This document shows positions 32,146-40,200 of a stretch of 64,000 bases of DNA, in pieces. Origin of the DNA: Marinoscillum sp040222955 (GTDB taxonomy: Bacteria > Bacteroidota > Bacteroidia > Cytophagales > Cyclobacteriaceae); assembly GCF_040222955.1 (NCBI RefSeq), contig NZ_JAVKCA010000013.1, positions 124,001-188,000 of the forward strand. Direction: 5' to 3'. The position numbers and the translations under genes are program-made. The stretch's first letter is position 1. The number at the start of each line of letters is the position of its first letter. The notes beneath the pieces were generated by a model. The model was not told the origin of the DNA, did no database searches, and saw nothing but the letters and a program-made list of their open reading frames with translations.

Positions 32146-34476
32146 TTACTCTTTTAGGTCATAGATGCTTTTGCCTTCGGCCTCCTGAGGCCCTTCCAGC
32201 AGTCCTTCATACATCCGGTTTTTTGCCAGGGTAGCCCGTTCTTTTCCCTCCTCCACAGTCTGAGCCGTCACCGGATCACCCAGTAGATTGGCCTTTTTCA
32301 GGCGCTCTATGCGCTCCTGGTACCGGTTGTTTGCGGTACTTTTCCTGTCCTCCTCCAGCTGCATTTCCTCAGCCCATTCCGTGCCTTCGTTGGGGAGCCT
32401 GTCCACCAGGGCATTGGCGAAGGTTTTCTTCGGCACGGCCACCAGCGGCTCTCCATTGTGCATTACCAGCTTATTGTTTTGGTACAGGTAGGCTATTCTG
32501 TTCTCGCTTCGGCCCTCCTCGTTATAGTTGTCAGGGTGTACCCTCATGGTGAAGCGTTCGCCCATGTACCGGTCAGATAGTTCGCCAGAGGGGAGGTCAA
32601 ATACGGTAGGCTTTTCATCCTCCTCGCGTTTGAACTTGAGGCCGTCACCGTCAAATCGCACTTCCTTAGGTACAAATAGCTTTTGGCCAGTCTCTTTGAT
32701 CTTTTTGGCCTCTCCGGGGATGTACCAGAAGGCCTCCCGGTCAATGGCTTCATTGAATTTGCGCTGAAGGTGAGCAGTCTCGTCGGTGGATTGCTTGTAC
32801 TTTTCTATCGGTTTTGCACCGTTAAACAGGTGGTTATTCCACGTATTGAAGTCTTCTTTTAGCTCCCTGATCACGTCCCGCTCGGTGGATAGCCCTCCGG
32901 TTTTGCGTAGCTGGTGAAGCATGTCCAGGTTTGGCCGTCGGTCAATGTCCTTGGCGAATGGGTTACCGGAGTAGCCTTCTCTGAATTTGCCCACGTGCTC
33001 ATTAAAGTGGGCAAAGAATGGCTCGATCATCTTCGCTCTGGCGTTGCCTACGCGCGCGGGGATGTTCCATTTGGCCAGTTGGTTGATGGCATATTGTGAG
33101 CGGTAAGATTTGATGGCGCTGGAGTTATCACTCTGAAGCTCGTAGGGGATAAACCCGGTAATCATACAGGCGGATCTTAGTGCGCCTATCACCTGATCCA
33201 CATTCTCCGATTTGCTCACATAGAAGCCTATCACGGCCCAGCTGTGCGCGTCCAGCACCACAAATACATTCAGGCGATGGTAGGTGTATCCGTCATGGAC
33301 ATAATACCGGTGCCAGGGTGTACCGTCTATCACCCATTTGGCGTTGGCAAATGATGCCGGGCGGCGGGTGATGATGCGCGAGTGTTTGTTGTGGGCCTCC
33401 TTTTTGCCGTGCCGAAGGGGATAGATCTCCTTTTGCACTTCGGTTCGTTTCAGTAGGTTCTGGATCGTTTCCAGGGTGAACAGGCACTTGTCATTCCATC
33501 CGGTTTTGATCTCCTCGCGGATGTGATAGAGCACCGGCCTGATGTCCTTCACGGCAAGCCCGGTTACTTCACTTATATGGTCACCACTTTGATTCTTCCA
33601 AAACGCCGCAATGATCTGGCGGGTAGTTTCGTCCTGATCTTTGGCCCATAGATCCACGGCGGTTTTCCATTTGCTAAACTCGCGGGTGGCACGGCCCATA
33701 TACTGGCCATACACTTGTGTTTCGCTCATTTTACCACCCGTTTTGATGCCCTCCGCTGCCTTTTCTACTATGTAGTCCTGGCACAGCTGAGCCTGATCTT
33801 TAGTCCGTGGTGCATCTTCGTTGATCACCAGCTTAGCGGCGTTTCGCTTGCCTAGTTTCTTTGATATGAGGTGGTTCAGAGCGGCTTCATATAGCTCTGA
33901 TCTGGTGTCTTGTTTCAGGAAGTACTCCTTGGAGTCTGGGTTAAAAAGGTTGGGTTCGGCTTTGGCTAGTTGGTTGAAGGGCTTGAGCTTCCGTTTGAAG
34001 GAGGCCAGATTAGCAATGACAAGTATCTCATGCTTATTCGTGTATTTGATCACATCATTGTAGAAGTCATCTACACTGTTATACCCAAGCAAACGCGCCT
34101 GTGAGCGGTTCATAGGGGCCGAGAGCATCATCCATGCGGCCTGTTCGGTGTATTGCGCCACTCGCGCTGTGTCCAGCCCGTAATCGGCGTAATAGCTCAG
34201 GGCTAGAGGATCTTCTATCACCATCCCGGCCAGCCGGTCAGATTGGTAGCCGGATATAAGCTCTTGTTTCGTTGGGAGCTTCTCTTCGCGGTTGGGGATT
34301 GAGTCGTATTTGATGAGGTTAAGCTGGCCGTTCTCAGGGTCAGGCTTGTTTTCGTAGGAGGTGGATGCACCGGCGCGGTATCTGGTTGTACCGACATTTA
34401 AGGTGTTATGGGTGTATCCGTAGGACATCAGATCCTTCCAGTGCATCCATAGAGTGCCGTCAGAGTCTATCCTCAT
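32146..34476 (-). CDS. MuA-like DDE transposase
   Basis: The 776-aa transposase has N-terminal DNA-binding regions (about 1-290) and a catalytic RNase H-like core with D384 (WVIDGTP), D450 (LQSDNSS) and E485 (KMIEPFFAHFNEH). Domain III with EGTEWAEEMQLEEDR and a C-terminal tail that could bind MuB follow. The length is above Mu A (663 aa). It should pair and nick the phage ends at the AAATTCAAATGTGCAT-type sites found at 1263 and 36885. It overlaps the upstream 76-aa gene by 4 bp. Confidence 0.93.
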   Translation of the reverse strand: MRIDSDGTLWMHWKDLMSYGYTHNTLNVGTTRYRAGASTSYENKPDPENGQLNLIKYDSIPNREEKLPTKQELISGYQSDRLAGMVIEDPLALSYYADYGLDTARVAQYTEQAAWMMLSAPMNRSQARLLGYNSVDDFYNDVIKYTNKHEILVIANLASFKRKLKPFNQLAKAEPNLFNPDSKEYFLKQDTRSELYEAALNHLISKKLGKRNAAKLVINEDAPRTKDQAQLCQDYIVEKAAEGIKTGGKMSETQVYGQYMGRATREFSKWKTAVDLWAKDQDETTRQIIAAFWKNQSGDHISEVTGLAVKDIRPVLYHIREEIKTGWNDKCLFTLETIQNLLKRTEVQKEIYPLRHGKKEAHNKHSRIITRRPASFANAKWVIDGTPWHRYYVHDGYTYHRLNVFVVLDAHSWAVIGFYVSKSENVDQVIGALRSACMITGFIPYELQSDNSSAIKSYRSQYAINQLAKWNIPARVGNARAKMIEPFFAHFNEHVGKFREGYSGNPFAKDIDRRPNLDMLHQLRKTGGLSTERDVIRELKEDFNTWNNHLFNGAKPIEKYKQSTDETAHLQRKFNEAIDREAFWYIPGEAKKIKETGQKLFVPKEVRFDGDGLKFKREEDEKPTVFDLPSGELSDRYMGERFTMRVHPDNYNEEGRSENRIAYLYQNNKLVMHNGEPLVAVPKKTFANALVDRLPNEGTEWAEEMQLEEDRKSTANNRYQERIERLKKANLLGDPVTAQTVEEGKERATLAKNRMYEGLLEGPQEAEGKSIYDLKE

Positions 34477-34703
34477 AGCTTATCCTCTTTTATTGCCCGT
34501 GCCTTCGCTTCATCTATCTCCTCTATCGTCCATTCCCTCAGCACTTCGTTCATCACCTTCGTTTCCTCTTCATCAATGCGCTCATTGATGGCCGACAGCT
34601 CCATCAGTAGTCTGTCGCGCTTCATGGTCAGGTCATCCATATCAGAGCCTATCATTCTGGCCCATCTTCCGCCATCGTACAGGTAGTGCATCCAGTGTTT
34701 CAT
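34473..34703 (-). CDS. Small coiled-coil protein upstream of muA, 76 aa
   Basis: The product is a charged, helical protein (RDRLLMELSAINERIDEEET) with a Trp/Tyr-rich N-terminus (KHWMHYLYDGGRWARMIG). It overlaps muA by 4 bp, so it should be made with the transposase. It could be a transposase accessory or regulator. No family is recognised. Confidence 0.55.
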   Translation of the reverse strand: MKHWMHYLYDGGRWARMIGSDMDDLTMKRDRLLMELSAINERIDEEETKVMNEVLREWTIEEIDEAKARAIKEDKL

Positions 34704-34733
34704 GAGGTTTGTAGGTTAGTGGAGAAATCCTTT

Positions 34734-34754
34734 GGGGATCTTTGATAGATCCCC
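34734..34754 (-). terminator. Hairpin in the early leader, possible attenuator
   Basis: GGGGATC pairs with GATCCCC around a TTTGATA loop. No T run follows on the minus strand. It lies between the early HTH gene and the transposase genes, where attenuation would limit A and B expression. A TAGCGCGACATAAA copy of the 15-bp repeat is nearby at 34773-34786. Confidence 0.45.
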
Positions 34755-34792
34755 GTGGAGATTGTTAGATTGTAGCGCGACATAAAAACTTT

Positions 34793-35065
34793 CTAAAGAC
34801 TTGCAATCATTTTAAGGTCATTGATAGACCCGAGAGCTTTTTCGAGCACTCCTGACACACTGGCCTGATATTCTACCCGCTCAGCTATCACCTTCAGGCA
34901 CTCATTTATGACCTTTTCATCGTAGTAGTCACCTTTGAAAACCCGATACACGTGGTTTCGATGGCATCCAAGACGCTCAGTTACTAGCTTTTTCTCACTG
35001 TACTTGAGGTGCCTGTATACAGTGGCTATCTGCTCATCGCTATATTTCCTATCCTTTATGTACAT
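34793..35065 (-). CDS. Small HTH early regulator (Ner/Cro-like position)
   Basis: I prefer the ATG at 35065 (MYIKDRKYSDEQ, 90 aa) because a likely early promoter overlaps the upstream ATG (35095). The middle is a helix-turn-helix (SEKKLVTERLGCHRNHVYRV) in a small basic protein. The gene is the first leftward gene divergent from the repressor, the position of ner in Mu, whose product represses the early and c promoters. Sequence family membership is not certain. Confidence 0.6.
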   Translation of the reverse strand: MYIKDRKYSDEQIATVYRHLKYSEKKLVTERLGCHRNHVYRVFKGDYYDEKVINECLKVIAERVEYQASVSGVLEKALGSINDLKMIASL

Positions 35066-35100
35066 TTGATTTTTTGTATGCTTGTATGTGTGCAATTGTA

Positions 35101-35309
35101 TAGATAATTATCTATATCTGCAAACTGATCTTAAAGAATTATCGAAACAATGTCGATTATTATCGATAGAATAGCGAAATACTTGGATGAAAAGGGTATT
35201 AGTGTTAGATCCTTTGAAATGGCTATTGGGGCCTCCAATGGTGCTATTGGTCGTGCTATCAAGGACAATAAAGACATTCAGTCTAAATGGATTTCGATAA
35301 TTATCGAAA
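35101..35309. promoter_or_regulatory. Repressor operator region: four GATAATTATC/TCGAT-type palindromes
   Basis: Sites: TAGATAATTATCTA, a perfect 14-bp palindrome (35101-35114); a half site GAATTATCGAAA (35136-35147); TCGATTATTATCGA (35153-35166, overlapping the repressor start); and TTTCGATAATTATCGAAA, a perfect 18-bp palindrome (35292-35309, inside the repressor gene). The first site falls between a TTTG (35129-35126, minus strand) and a TATACAATTG element of the probable leftward early promoter, so binding there would block it. The intragenic site suggests autorepression or roadblock. Confidence 0.65.
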
Positions 35310-35971
35310 AGTATTCAGACTTAAACCCGGTGTGGCTCCTGAAAGGTGAAGGCGAAATGATTATAGATAGCCGATACAGCTTTCAGGAAAGAGTCAATAC
35401 AGTAAATGAACCGGAGAGTCCATACCCATACATAATAACAGTAGATCCTCAGGGTAATGAAAATATTGCTTTCGTAAACGTCAAAGCACGGGCCGGGTAT
35501 CTGTCAGGATATGGAGATCCTGAGTATCTGTCAGAACTTCCGGTATATAGACTTCCAGGATTTAATAACGGCACTTTTAGAGCATTTGAAGTTCAAGGAG
35601 ACAGCATGTATCAATTTCAAACCAGATCAGGTCTTACTCCAGGGGATTGGATTATTTCCGAGAGGGTAGAGCATCCATTTCAGATCAAGGACACCCGTGT
35701 TTATGTGATTATTTGCGATGAAGGGGTCATTGTTAAGCGTTGTATCAACAGACTTTCAAGTGAGTCTAAGGTGTTGATTTGTCAAAGTGACAATAAGTCT
35801 GGAGAGTATGCAGACATATTGCTACATCTGGAAAATATAATGGAGGTATGGGAGTTTAAGGCGTCAATTAGCCGCCATATTCCCCCTCCAAGTGATGTTT
35901 ACAAATCCGTATTAGATTTGCAGGCGGATGTAGCTATACTAAAACATAAACTAAACCACTTATCAAAATGA
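35150..35971 (+). CDS. Phage repressor, HTH plus S24/LexA-like peptidase
   Basis: The 273-aa protein has an N-terminal XRE-type HTH (about 7-55; RSFEMAIGASNGAIGRAIKD) and a C-terminal S24 domain. The catalytic serine is in EVQGDSM (Ser152) and the general base lysine in VIVKRC (Lys196). An Ala-Gly pair in VKARAGYL (115-116) sits where LexA-type proteins self-cleave, so induction by RecA/SOS is likely. It maintains lysogeny by binding the nearby palindromes. The extra C-terminal part (about 240-273) is a helical tail (LDLQADVAILKHKLNHLS), possibly a dimerisation coil. Confidence 0.9.
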   Translation: MSIIIDRIAKYLDEKGISVRSFEMAIGASNGAIGRAIKDNKDIQSKWISIIIEKYSDLNPVWLLKGEGEMIIDSRYSFQERVNTVNEPESPYPYIITVDPQGNENIAFVNVKARAGYLSGYGDPEYLSELPVYRLPGFNNGTFRAFEVQGDSMYQFQTRSGLTPGDWIISERVEHPFQIKDTRVYVIICDEGVIVKRCINRLSSESKVLICQSDNKSGEYADILLHLENIMEVWEFKASISRHIPPPSDVYKSVLDLQADVAILKHKLNHLSK

Positions 35972-36531
35972 GAAATGTATCCCTCATCACCATCTCGCTG
36001 ATATTGGCTCAAATTGCATGTTTTTCTCAGTCAATTCAACTTGACGAAATAGACGACTTCACAGGTTCTAGGAAGATTATAACAAGTCCTTGGAGAGGGA
36101 AGACCATCAAGCCAAGTGACTTTGTTGATGTCGATAAATCTCTATTGGTTAATACCTCCTGTTTAATTAAGGATAGCATCACTTTACATACAATTACTTT
36201 GTATCTCATGAGCGATGTAGGATGCCTATCTAAGTATGATGGAAAAGCTATCATTCTTTTTGAAGATAAGTCTAAGATTGAGATTCATCAGTTAAGTGAT
36301 ACCGATTGCGATGATTCACCTACGGCCTCATACTTATTACTGAGCAGAGATGAGGGTGAGGATAAGAGCAATTTCCAGTCAAAAATTGAGGAAAATTATA
36401 GCCACATTATGAATCATGATATAACCAAGATAAGGGTGTATGGCAATAAATATTACAAGGACTTTGAGCTTAATTTAAAGAGTCAGGACATATTAAAACG
36501 CCACTTCTCATTAATAGGCAAACAGCTTTGA
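35968..36531 (+). CDS. Secreted protein co-transcribed with the repressor (lysogenic moron)
   Basis: The 187-aa product has a clear Sec signal peptide (basic start, core LITISLILAQIA, then CFSQS). The cysteine near the cleavage site could even be lipidated (LAQIAC), though the lipobox is imperfect. The mature part has no known domain and four cysteines (CLIK, VGCLS, TDCDD). Its ATG overlaps the repressor TGA (ATGA), so it is made in the lysogen. Such prophage genes often alter the cell surface or exclude other phages; this is inferred. Confidence 0.7.
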   Translation: MRNVSLITISLILAQIACFSQSIQLDEIDDFTGSRKIITSPWRGKTIKPSDFVDVDKSLLVNTSCLIKDSITLHTITLYLMSDVGCLSKYDGKAIILFEDKSKIEIHQLSDTDCDDSPTASYLLLSRDEGEDKSNFQSKIEENYSHIMNHDITKIRVYGNKYYKDFELNLKSQDILKRHFSLIGKQL

Positions 36532-36545
36532 TTTTCTGATATTCG

Positions 36546-36582
36546 TGTACTACTAAAATGTACTACTAAGTGTACTACTAAC
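36546..36582 (+). repeat. Three tandem 12-13-bp repeats (TGTACTACTAA)
   Basis: TGTACTACTAA occurs at 36546, 36559 and 36571 with periods of 13 and 12 bp, directly after the stop of the secreted-protein gene. The repeats may be binding sites for a phage protein, or unstructured spacer. Confidence 0.75.
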
Positions 36583-36810
36583 CCGCTCTCAAAATTCAAA
36601 TGTGCATGCCACCCACAGCACTGGTACCAGCCCAAAATTTTAATTAGTAGCCCTTCAGTTCAACAAGTGTTAAACGCCAGTTTAACCAATTCAGCCGCTT
36701 TTAGCGCACTTTCAACGCCCCGATTACATATTAGTTAAACAGGGAGCAATTTTCGTCCATAAGATTATAGTGTAATTACTCAATATTCACATTTGAATTT
36801 TCGGCGCTTT

Positions 36811-36844
36811 TTTGTGTGATGGCCTAAAAACGGCCTATACTTGC
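36811..36844 (+). promoter_or_regulatory. Outward-facing promoter-like element in the prophage end
   Basis: TTTG (36811) is followed after 21 bp by TATACTTGC (36836-36844), one mismatch from the Bacteroidota -33/-7 pattern TTTG/TAnnTTTG. It would transcribe out of the prophage into the leader and gene at 37286, perhaps replacing the promoter that the insertion cut off. Confidence 0.45.
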
Positions 36845-36909
36845 AGGAAAGCCGCAAAATGAGAAATCCGCGCAATTTTATAATATGTACCTTTCTATTT
36901 ACCCCCTAT

Positions 36910-36915
36910 ATTTCT
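36910..36915. repeat. Right copy of prophage target-site duplication (ATTTCT)
   Basis: Same six bases as 1252-1257. The host leader sequence TAGCTGATAAG resumes directly after it, as in the uninterrupted copy at about 42755. Confidence 0.65.
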
Positions 36916-37113
36916 TAGCTGATAAGTTAGCTGTGTGCCACCTTTATCCGACTCACTATCAGGGCTTTTCGGAGCTCTTTATTTAGCAGGAGGCGGCGTG
37001 CAGTTTGTGCCTAATGAACCTAACCTATGAAACCAACCAACCATTTCTCCCCCGGAGGTAGCTGTTGCTATGTGCCGCTCCCAAAATCCGTACTGAAAGG
37101 CTGTTTAGCGTTG
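36910..37113 (+). promoter_or_regulatory. Conserved structured leader, copy 1
   Basis: About 195 nt are nearly identical to 42754-42950 and then diverge after GAAAGGCTG. Predicted elements: hairpin AGCTGA/TTAGCT with loop TAAG; a 12-bp helix CTGTGTGCCACC with GGCGGCGTGCAG (one A.C mismatch here, fully paired in copy 2); inside it a hairpin AGGGCT/AGCTCT; then a small stem GTAGC/GCTAT. A short ORF starts at 37027. The downstream spacer 37126-37285 (160 nt) is unique and holds a weak CCCGG/CCGGG stem but no gene. It may be a cis-regulatory RNA; no known riboswitch consensus was recognised. Confidence 0.6.
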
Positions 37114-37125
37114 CGCGAAGGCTGA
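37027..37125 (+). CDS. Leader micro-ORF, 32 aa (copy 1)
   Basis: The predicted peptide begins MKPTNHFSPGGSCCYVPLPK. The first 26 residues match the ORF in copy 2 except at positions 2 and 18. Here it ends 161 nt before the next gene. It may be a leader peptide whose translation controls the downstream gene, or simply a by-product of RNA conservation. Confidence 0.35.
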   Translation: MKPTNHFSPGGSCCYVPLPKSVLKGCLALREG

Positions 37126-37285
37126 TGCTGGTATCCGCGCATCTTAGTGGGCTGGCACAGTTTTATTCTGTGTGAGCACAAATTGGCATTATTTCTCCCA
37201 ACTCCATTTTCCAAAATGAACCCCCGGCATGATTCATTTCCTTGACCGGGTTAGAATTTTCCGACCATTCAAAACAAAGTAAACT

Positions 37286-40200
37286 ATGAAAAAGGTATTC
37301 ACTGCCACCTTGATCCTGTTCGGACTGATGATAAGTCTGGGTCTGCAGGCCCAGGATCGTCCGTTTATCACCACCTGGAAGACCGATAATCCGGGAGCCT
37401 CGGAGGATAATCAGATCACTATTCGGACCAATCCTGCTCACTTTACTCCTATCTACACCTATAATTTTGATATTTACTGGGAGGACGTGAGTGACGCCAG
37501 CATCAATGGCACGTTGACAGGACTTACAGAAGATGTAACCATCGATTTTCCAACTGCGGGCATCTACAGAGTAGAAATATCCGGAGATTTTCCCAAATTA
37601 TATTTCCCCATCGCAAAAAATGCAGATGCTGAGAAATTGCTGACCGTAGAGCAATGGGGGACCATCCGTTGGGGCGCCATGGTCACCTGTTTTATGGGTT
37701 GTGTTAACGTGAGGATTCCAGCTACTGACGCTCCTGATTTGACCAATGTGCAGGATTTTAGACTCATGTTCGAAGGGGCTACTGCTTTCAATGACCCAAT
37801 TGGCCATTGGGATGTTTCGAGTGCTCTTGATATGAGCAACATGTTTGATCGAGCGAGTTCATTTAATCAGGACATCAGTAATTGGGATGTTTCTAATGTT
37901 ACTAGAATGACTGGAATGTTCAGTGGAGCAACTCACTTTAATCAAGATATTAGTAATTGGGATGTCTCTAGTGTGACCAAGATGCAAAGTATGTTTAATG
38001 GAGCTCGGGCATTCAATCAGAACATAGGGAACTGGGATGTTTCTAACGTGGATAATATGTCCTATATGTTTTGGTTTGCAAATTCCTTCAATCAGGATAT
38101 AAGTGGATGGGACGTATCCAATGTGACCGATATGTCGGACATGTTCTATCAGACAGCTTTTTCGACTCAGAAGTATGATCGATTGCTGATTAAGTGGTCC
38201 GGCTTGCCGACTCTTCAGCGTGACATCACCATGGGACCTCATGGGCTTAGTTATTGTCTGGGAGTAGATGCCCGCCAAAGCCTCATTGATACTTATGGAT
38301 GGACTATAGAAGGTGATAGTAAGCGTTGTGATTTTGACGATTTCGGAGGAAGAAGTGGTTCGGTTGCACTACAAATTGGGGGAGAGGCATTTTTGGGTTT
38401 GGGAAGAAATGACTCCATTTATTTTGGGGACTGGCTCAATATTTCATCCGGGTTGGACTCAGTCGCAGATTTCCCCGGTGCGGCACGAGCCTCGGCCGTT
38501 GCTTTTGTGATTGATTCTTTGGCTTATGTGGGGTTGGGTATAGATGAGGACGGTAATTATTTGTCAGACTTTTATAGCTACAGTCCTGCTCAGGATTTGT
38601 GGACCCCGATAGCCGATTTTGGAGGTGGTGCCCGAACCAATTCCGTGGCCTTTTCCATGGGTCGGCAGGGTTACGTGGGCACAGGCAAGAACAATCAGGG
38701 TGAGCAATCTGATTTCTGGAAGTACGACCCGGCCACCAATGTATGGACAGAGCTCCCGGACTGGGGGAGTGATAAGCGCCAGGGCGCGTTTTCGTTTGTG
38801 ATAGGGGATAAGGCTTATGTCGGAGGGGGATATTACTTTGATGGCTTCCAGTCTCAGCTATCGGATATCCAGGAGTTTGATCCTGCTACAGAAACGTGGA
38901 CAGAGAAAATATTTGCAGATGGGCTCAACTTAAGTGTCAATGATGCTGCGGCCTTTTCTCTTTATGGACAGGGGTACATTGCTTATGGAAGTAAGAGCAA
39001 CCTCATTAAGTATGATCCCCGAACCAATGAGGTAGAGAATCTCGGAGATTATTTTGAGCTTGGGGCTAACCGGACTGATCCCATAGCTTACACAGTGGGT
39101 GACTTTGGGTACTTCGGATTGGGACGTCATGGTTTTTCTCCTACCGAATACGCCAATGACTTTGAGGTTTATTTTGAGCCTAATGTATCCCCTTCGGATG
39201 TTTTGCTATCTGAAAATACCATTGAAGAGAATAACTCGACAGCCACTTTGATTGGAGTGCTGTCTTCAGTTGATACGAATGCCTGGGGAGAACCCGAGTA
39301 TACATTAATCAGGAGCACTGCGAAGGATACTTTTCTTATCTCCAACGATTCCCTTTTTGCCAATCAGACACTGAATTATGAAGTGCAAGACACATATTCT
39401 ATTACCATACAGGTAAGGGATGATAGAGGGGGGATTTATCAGGAGCTTTTTCATATTTATGTAGAAGATATGAATGATGCGCCAACGATGATTTCACTAT
39501 CAGATTCTTTGGTTACTGAGTCAAATACAGAGGTTGTTCAGGTGGGGAGTTTTACTGTGATTGACGAGGATGTTTCCGATGAATTTACCTTTCAGTTGGT
39601 CTCAGGGGATGGTGAGAATGATGCTGATAATGATCATTTTGAGGTGGTTGGAAATGTGCTGAACATAGTAAACCCCAATTTTGAAGTCCAACAAATTTAC
39701 AGGGTATATATTGAGGTAGTCGATTTGGGTGGTCTTTCGTTTCGTCAGTCGTTTGAAATAAGCATTGAGGACACGCCGGAACCACCATTTGATATGAGCC
39801 TTTCAAATTTGGAGGTGATGGAAGATAATGACACTGCGGTTTTTGTTGGTGTTATTTCTGTTTCTGATGAGGACACCGATGATACCCATCTATTCACCAT
39901 TAGAACTCAGGTGGGTTCTTCATATAGTCATCGATTTGAAATTAAGGGTAACGAATTGAGTATTCTCAATCCTGATTTTGAAGAGCAGTCAACTTTTGAG
40001 GTACTATTGGAGGCTGTGGATCAGGTGGGACTGGCCTGTCAGAAGACATTCGAGATTAAGTTGCTCAACAGAAATGAGCCCCCTCTGGCGATTTCACTTG
40101 AGACGCATGTTCTACTGGATGGCAATGCGGAAATTGGAACAGAAGTGGGGACTCTTGATACTCAGGATGAAGATTTGGATGATGAGTTTATATATGTTTT

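Larger units (their letters stand above)
1258..36909. mobile_element. Mu-like transposable prophage, about 35.65 kb, apparently complete
   Basis: It contains MuA-type DDE transposase, MuB-type ATPase, Gam, S24 repressor, Mu-type gp36/portal/MuF/gpG head genes, tail, lysis and terminase genes, and no tyrosine or serine integrase. Both tips read ATA inward. At the same offset each has a related site: AAATTCAAATGTGCAT on the left and AAATAGAAAGGTACAT read inward from the right. The flanking 6-bp repeat and the split host leader fix the ends to within about 1-2 bp. Relative to Mu, the repressor/transposase end is on the right here. No gene is visibly broken, so the prophage may be active. Confidence 0.88.
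36532..36909. promoter_or_regulatory. Non-coding repressor-end region of the prophage with attL-like sites
   Basis: No gene is seen in these 378 bases. Binding-site-like sequences: AAAATTCAAATGTGCATG at 36591-36608 (exact copy of the left-end site, same strand direction), CACATTTGAATTTTCGG at 36788-36804 (inverted copy, 106-122 bp from the end), and ATGTACCTTTCTATTT at 36885-36900 (terminal site, 12 of 16 matches, same offset as on the left). A terminal and a second site about 100 bp further in resemble L1 and L2 of Mu. The phased motif GTTAAAC-N4-GTTTAAC lies at 36669-36686. Confidence 0.65.

Noticed and set aside
36788..36804. The 17-bp inverted copy of the left-end site as the exact right terminus of the prophage
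   Set aside because: No target duplication can be found next to it, and the host leader (recognised from its second copy) resumes only at 36910. A related terminal site at the proper offset exists at 36885-36900.
37000..37110. Leader as a cyclic-di-GMP (GEMM) or other known riboswitch
   Set aside because: CCGGAGGTAGC and nearby AACC text recall parts of GEMM-I, but the order, the tetraloop and its receptor, and the conserved core are missing. No other common riboswitch consensus fits.
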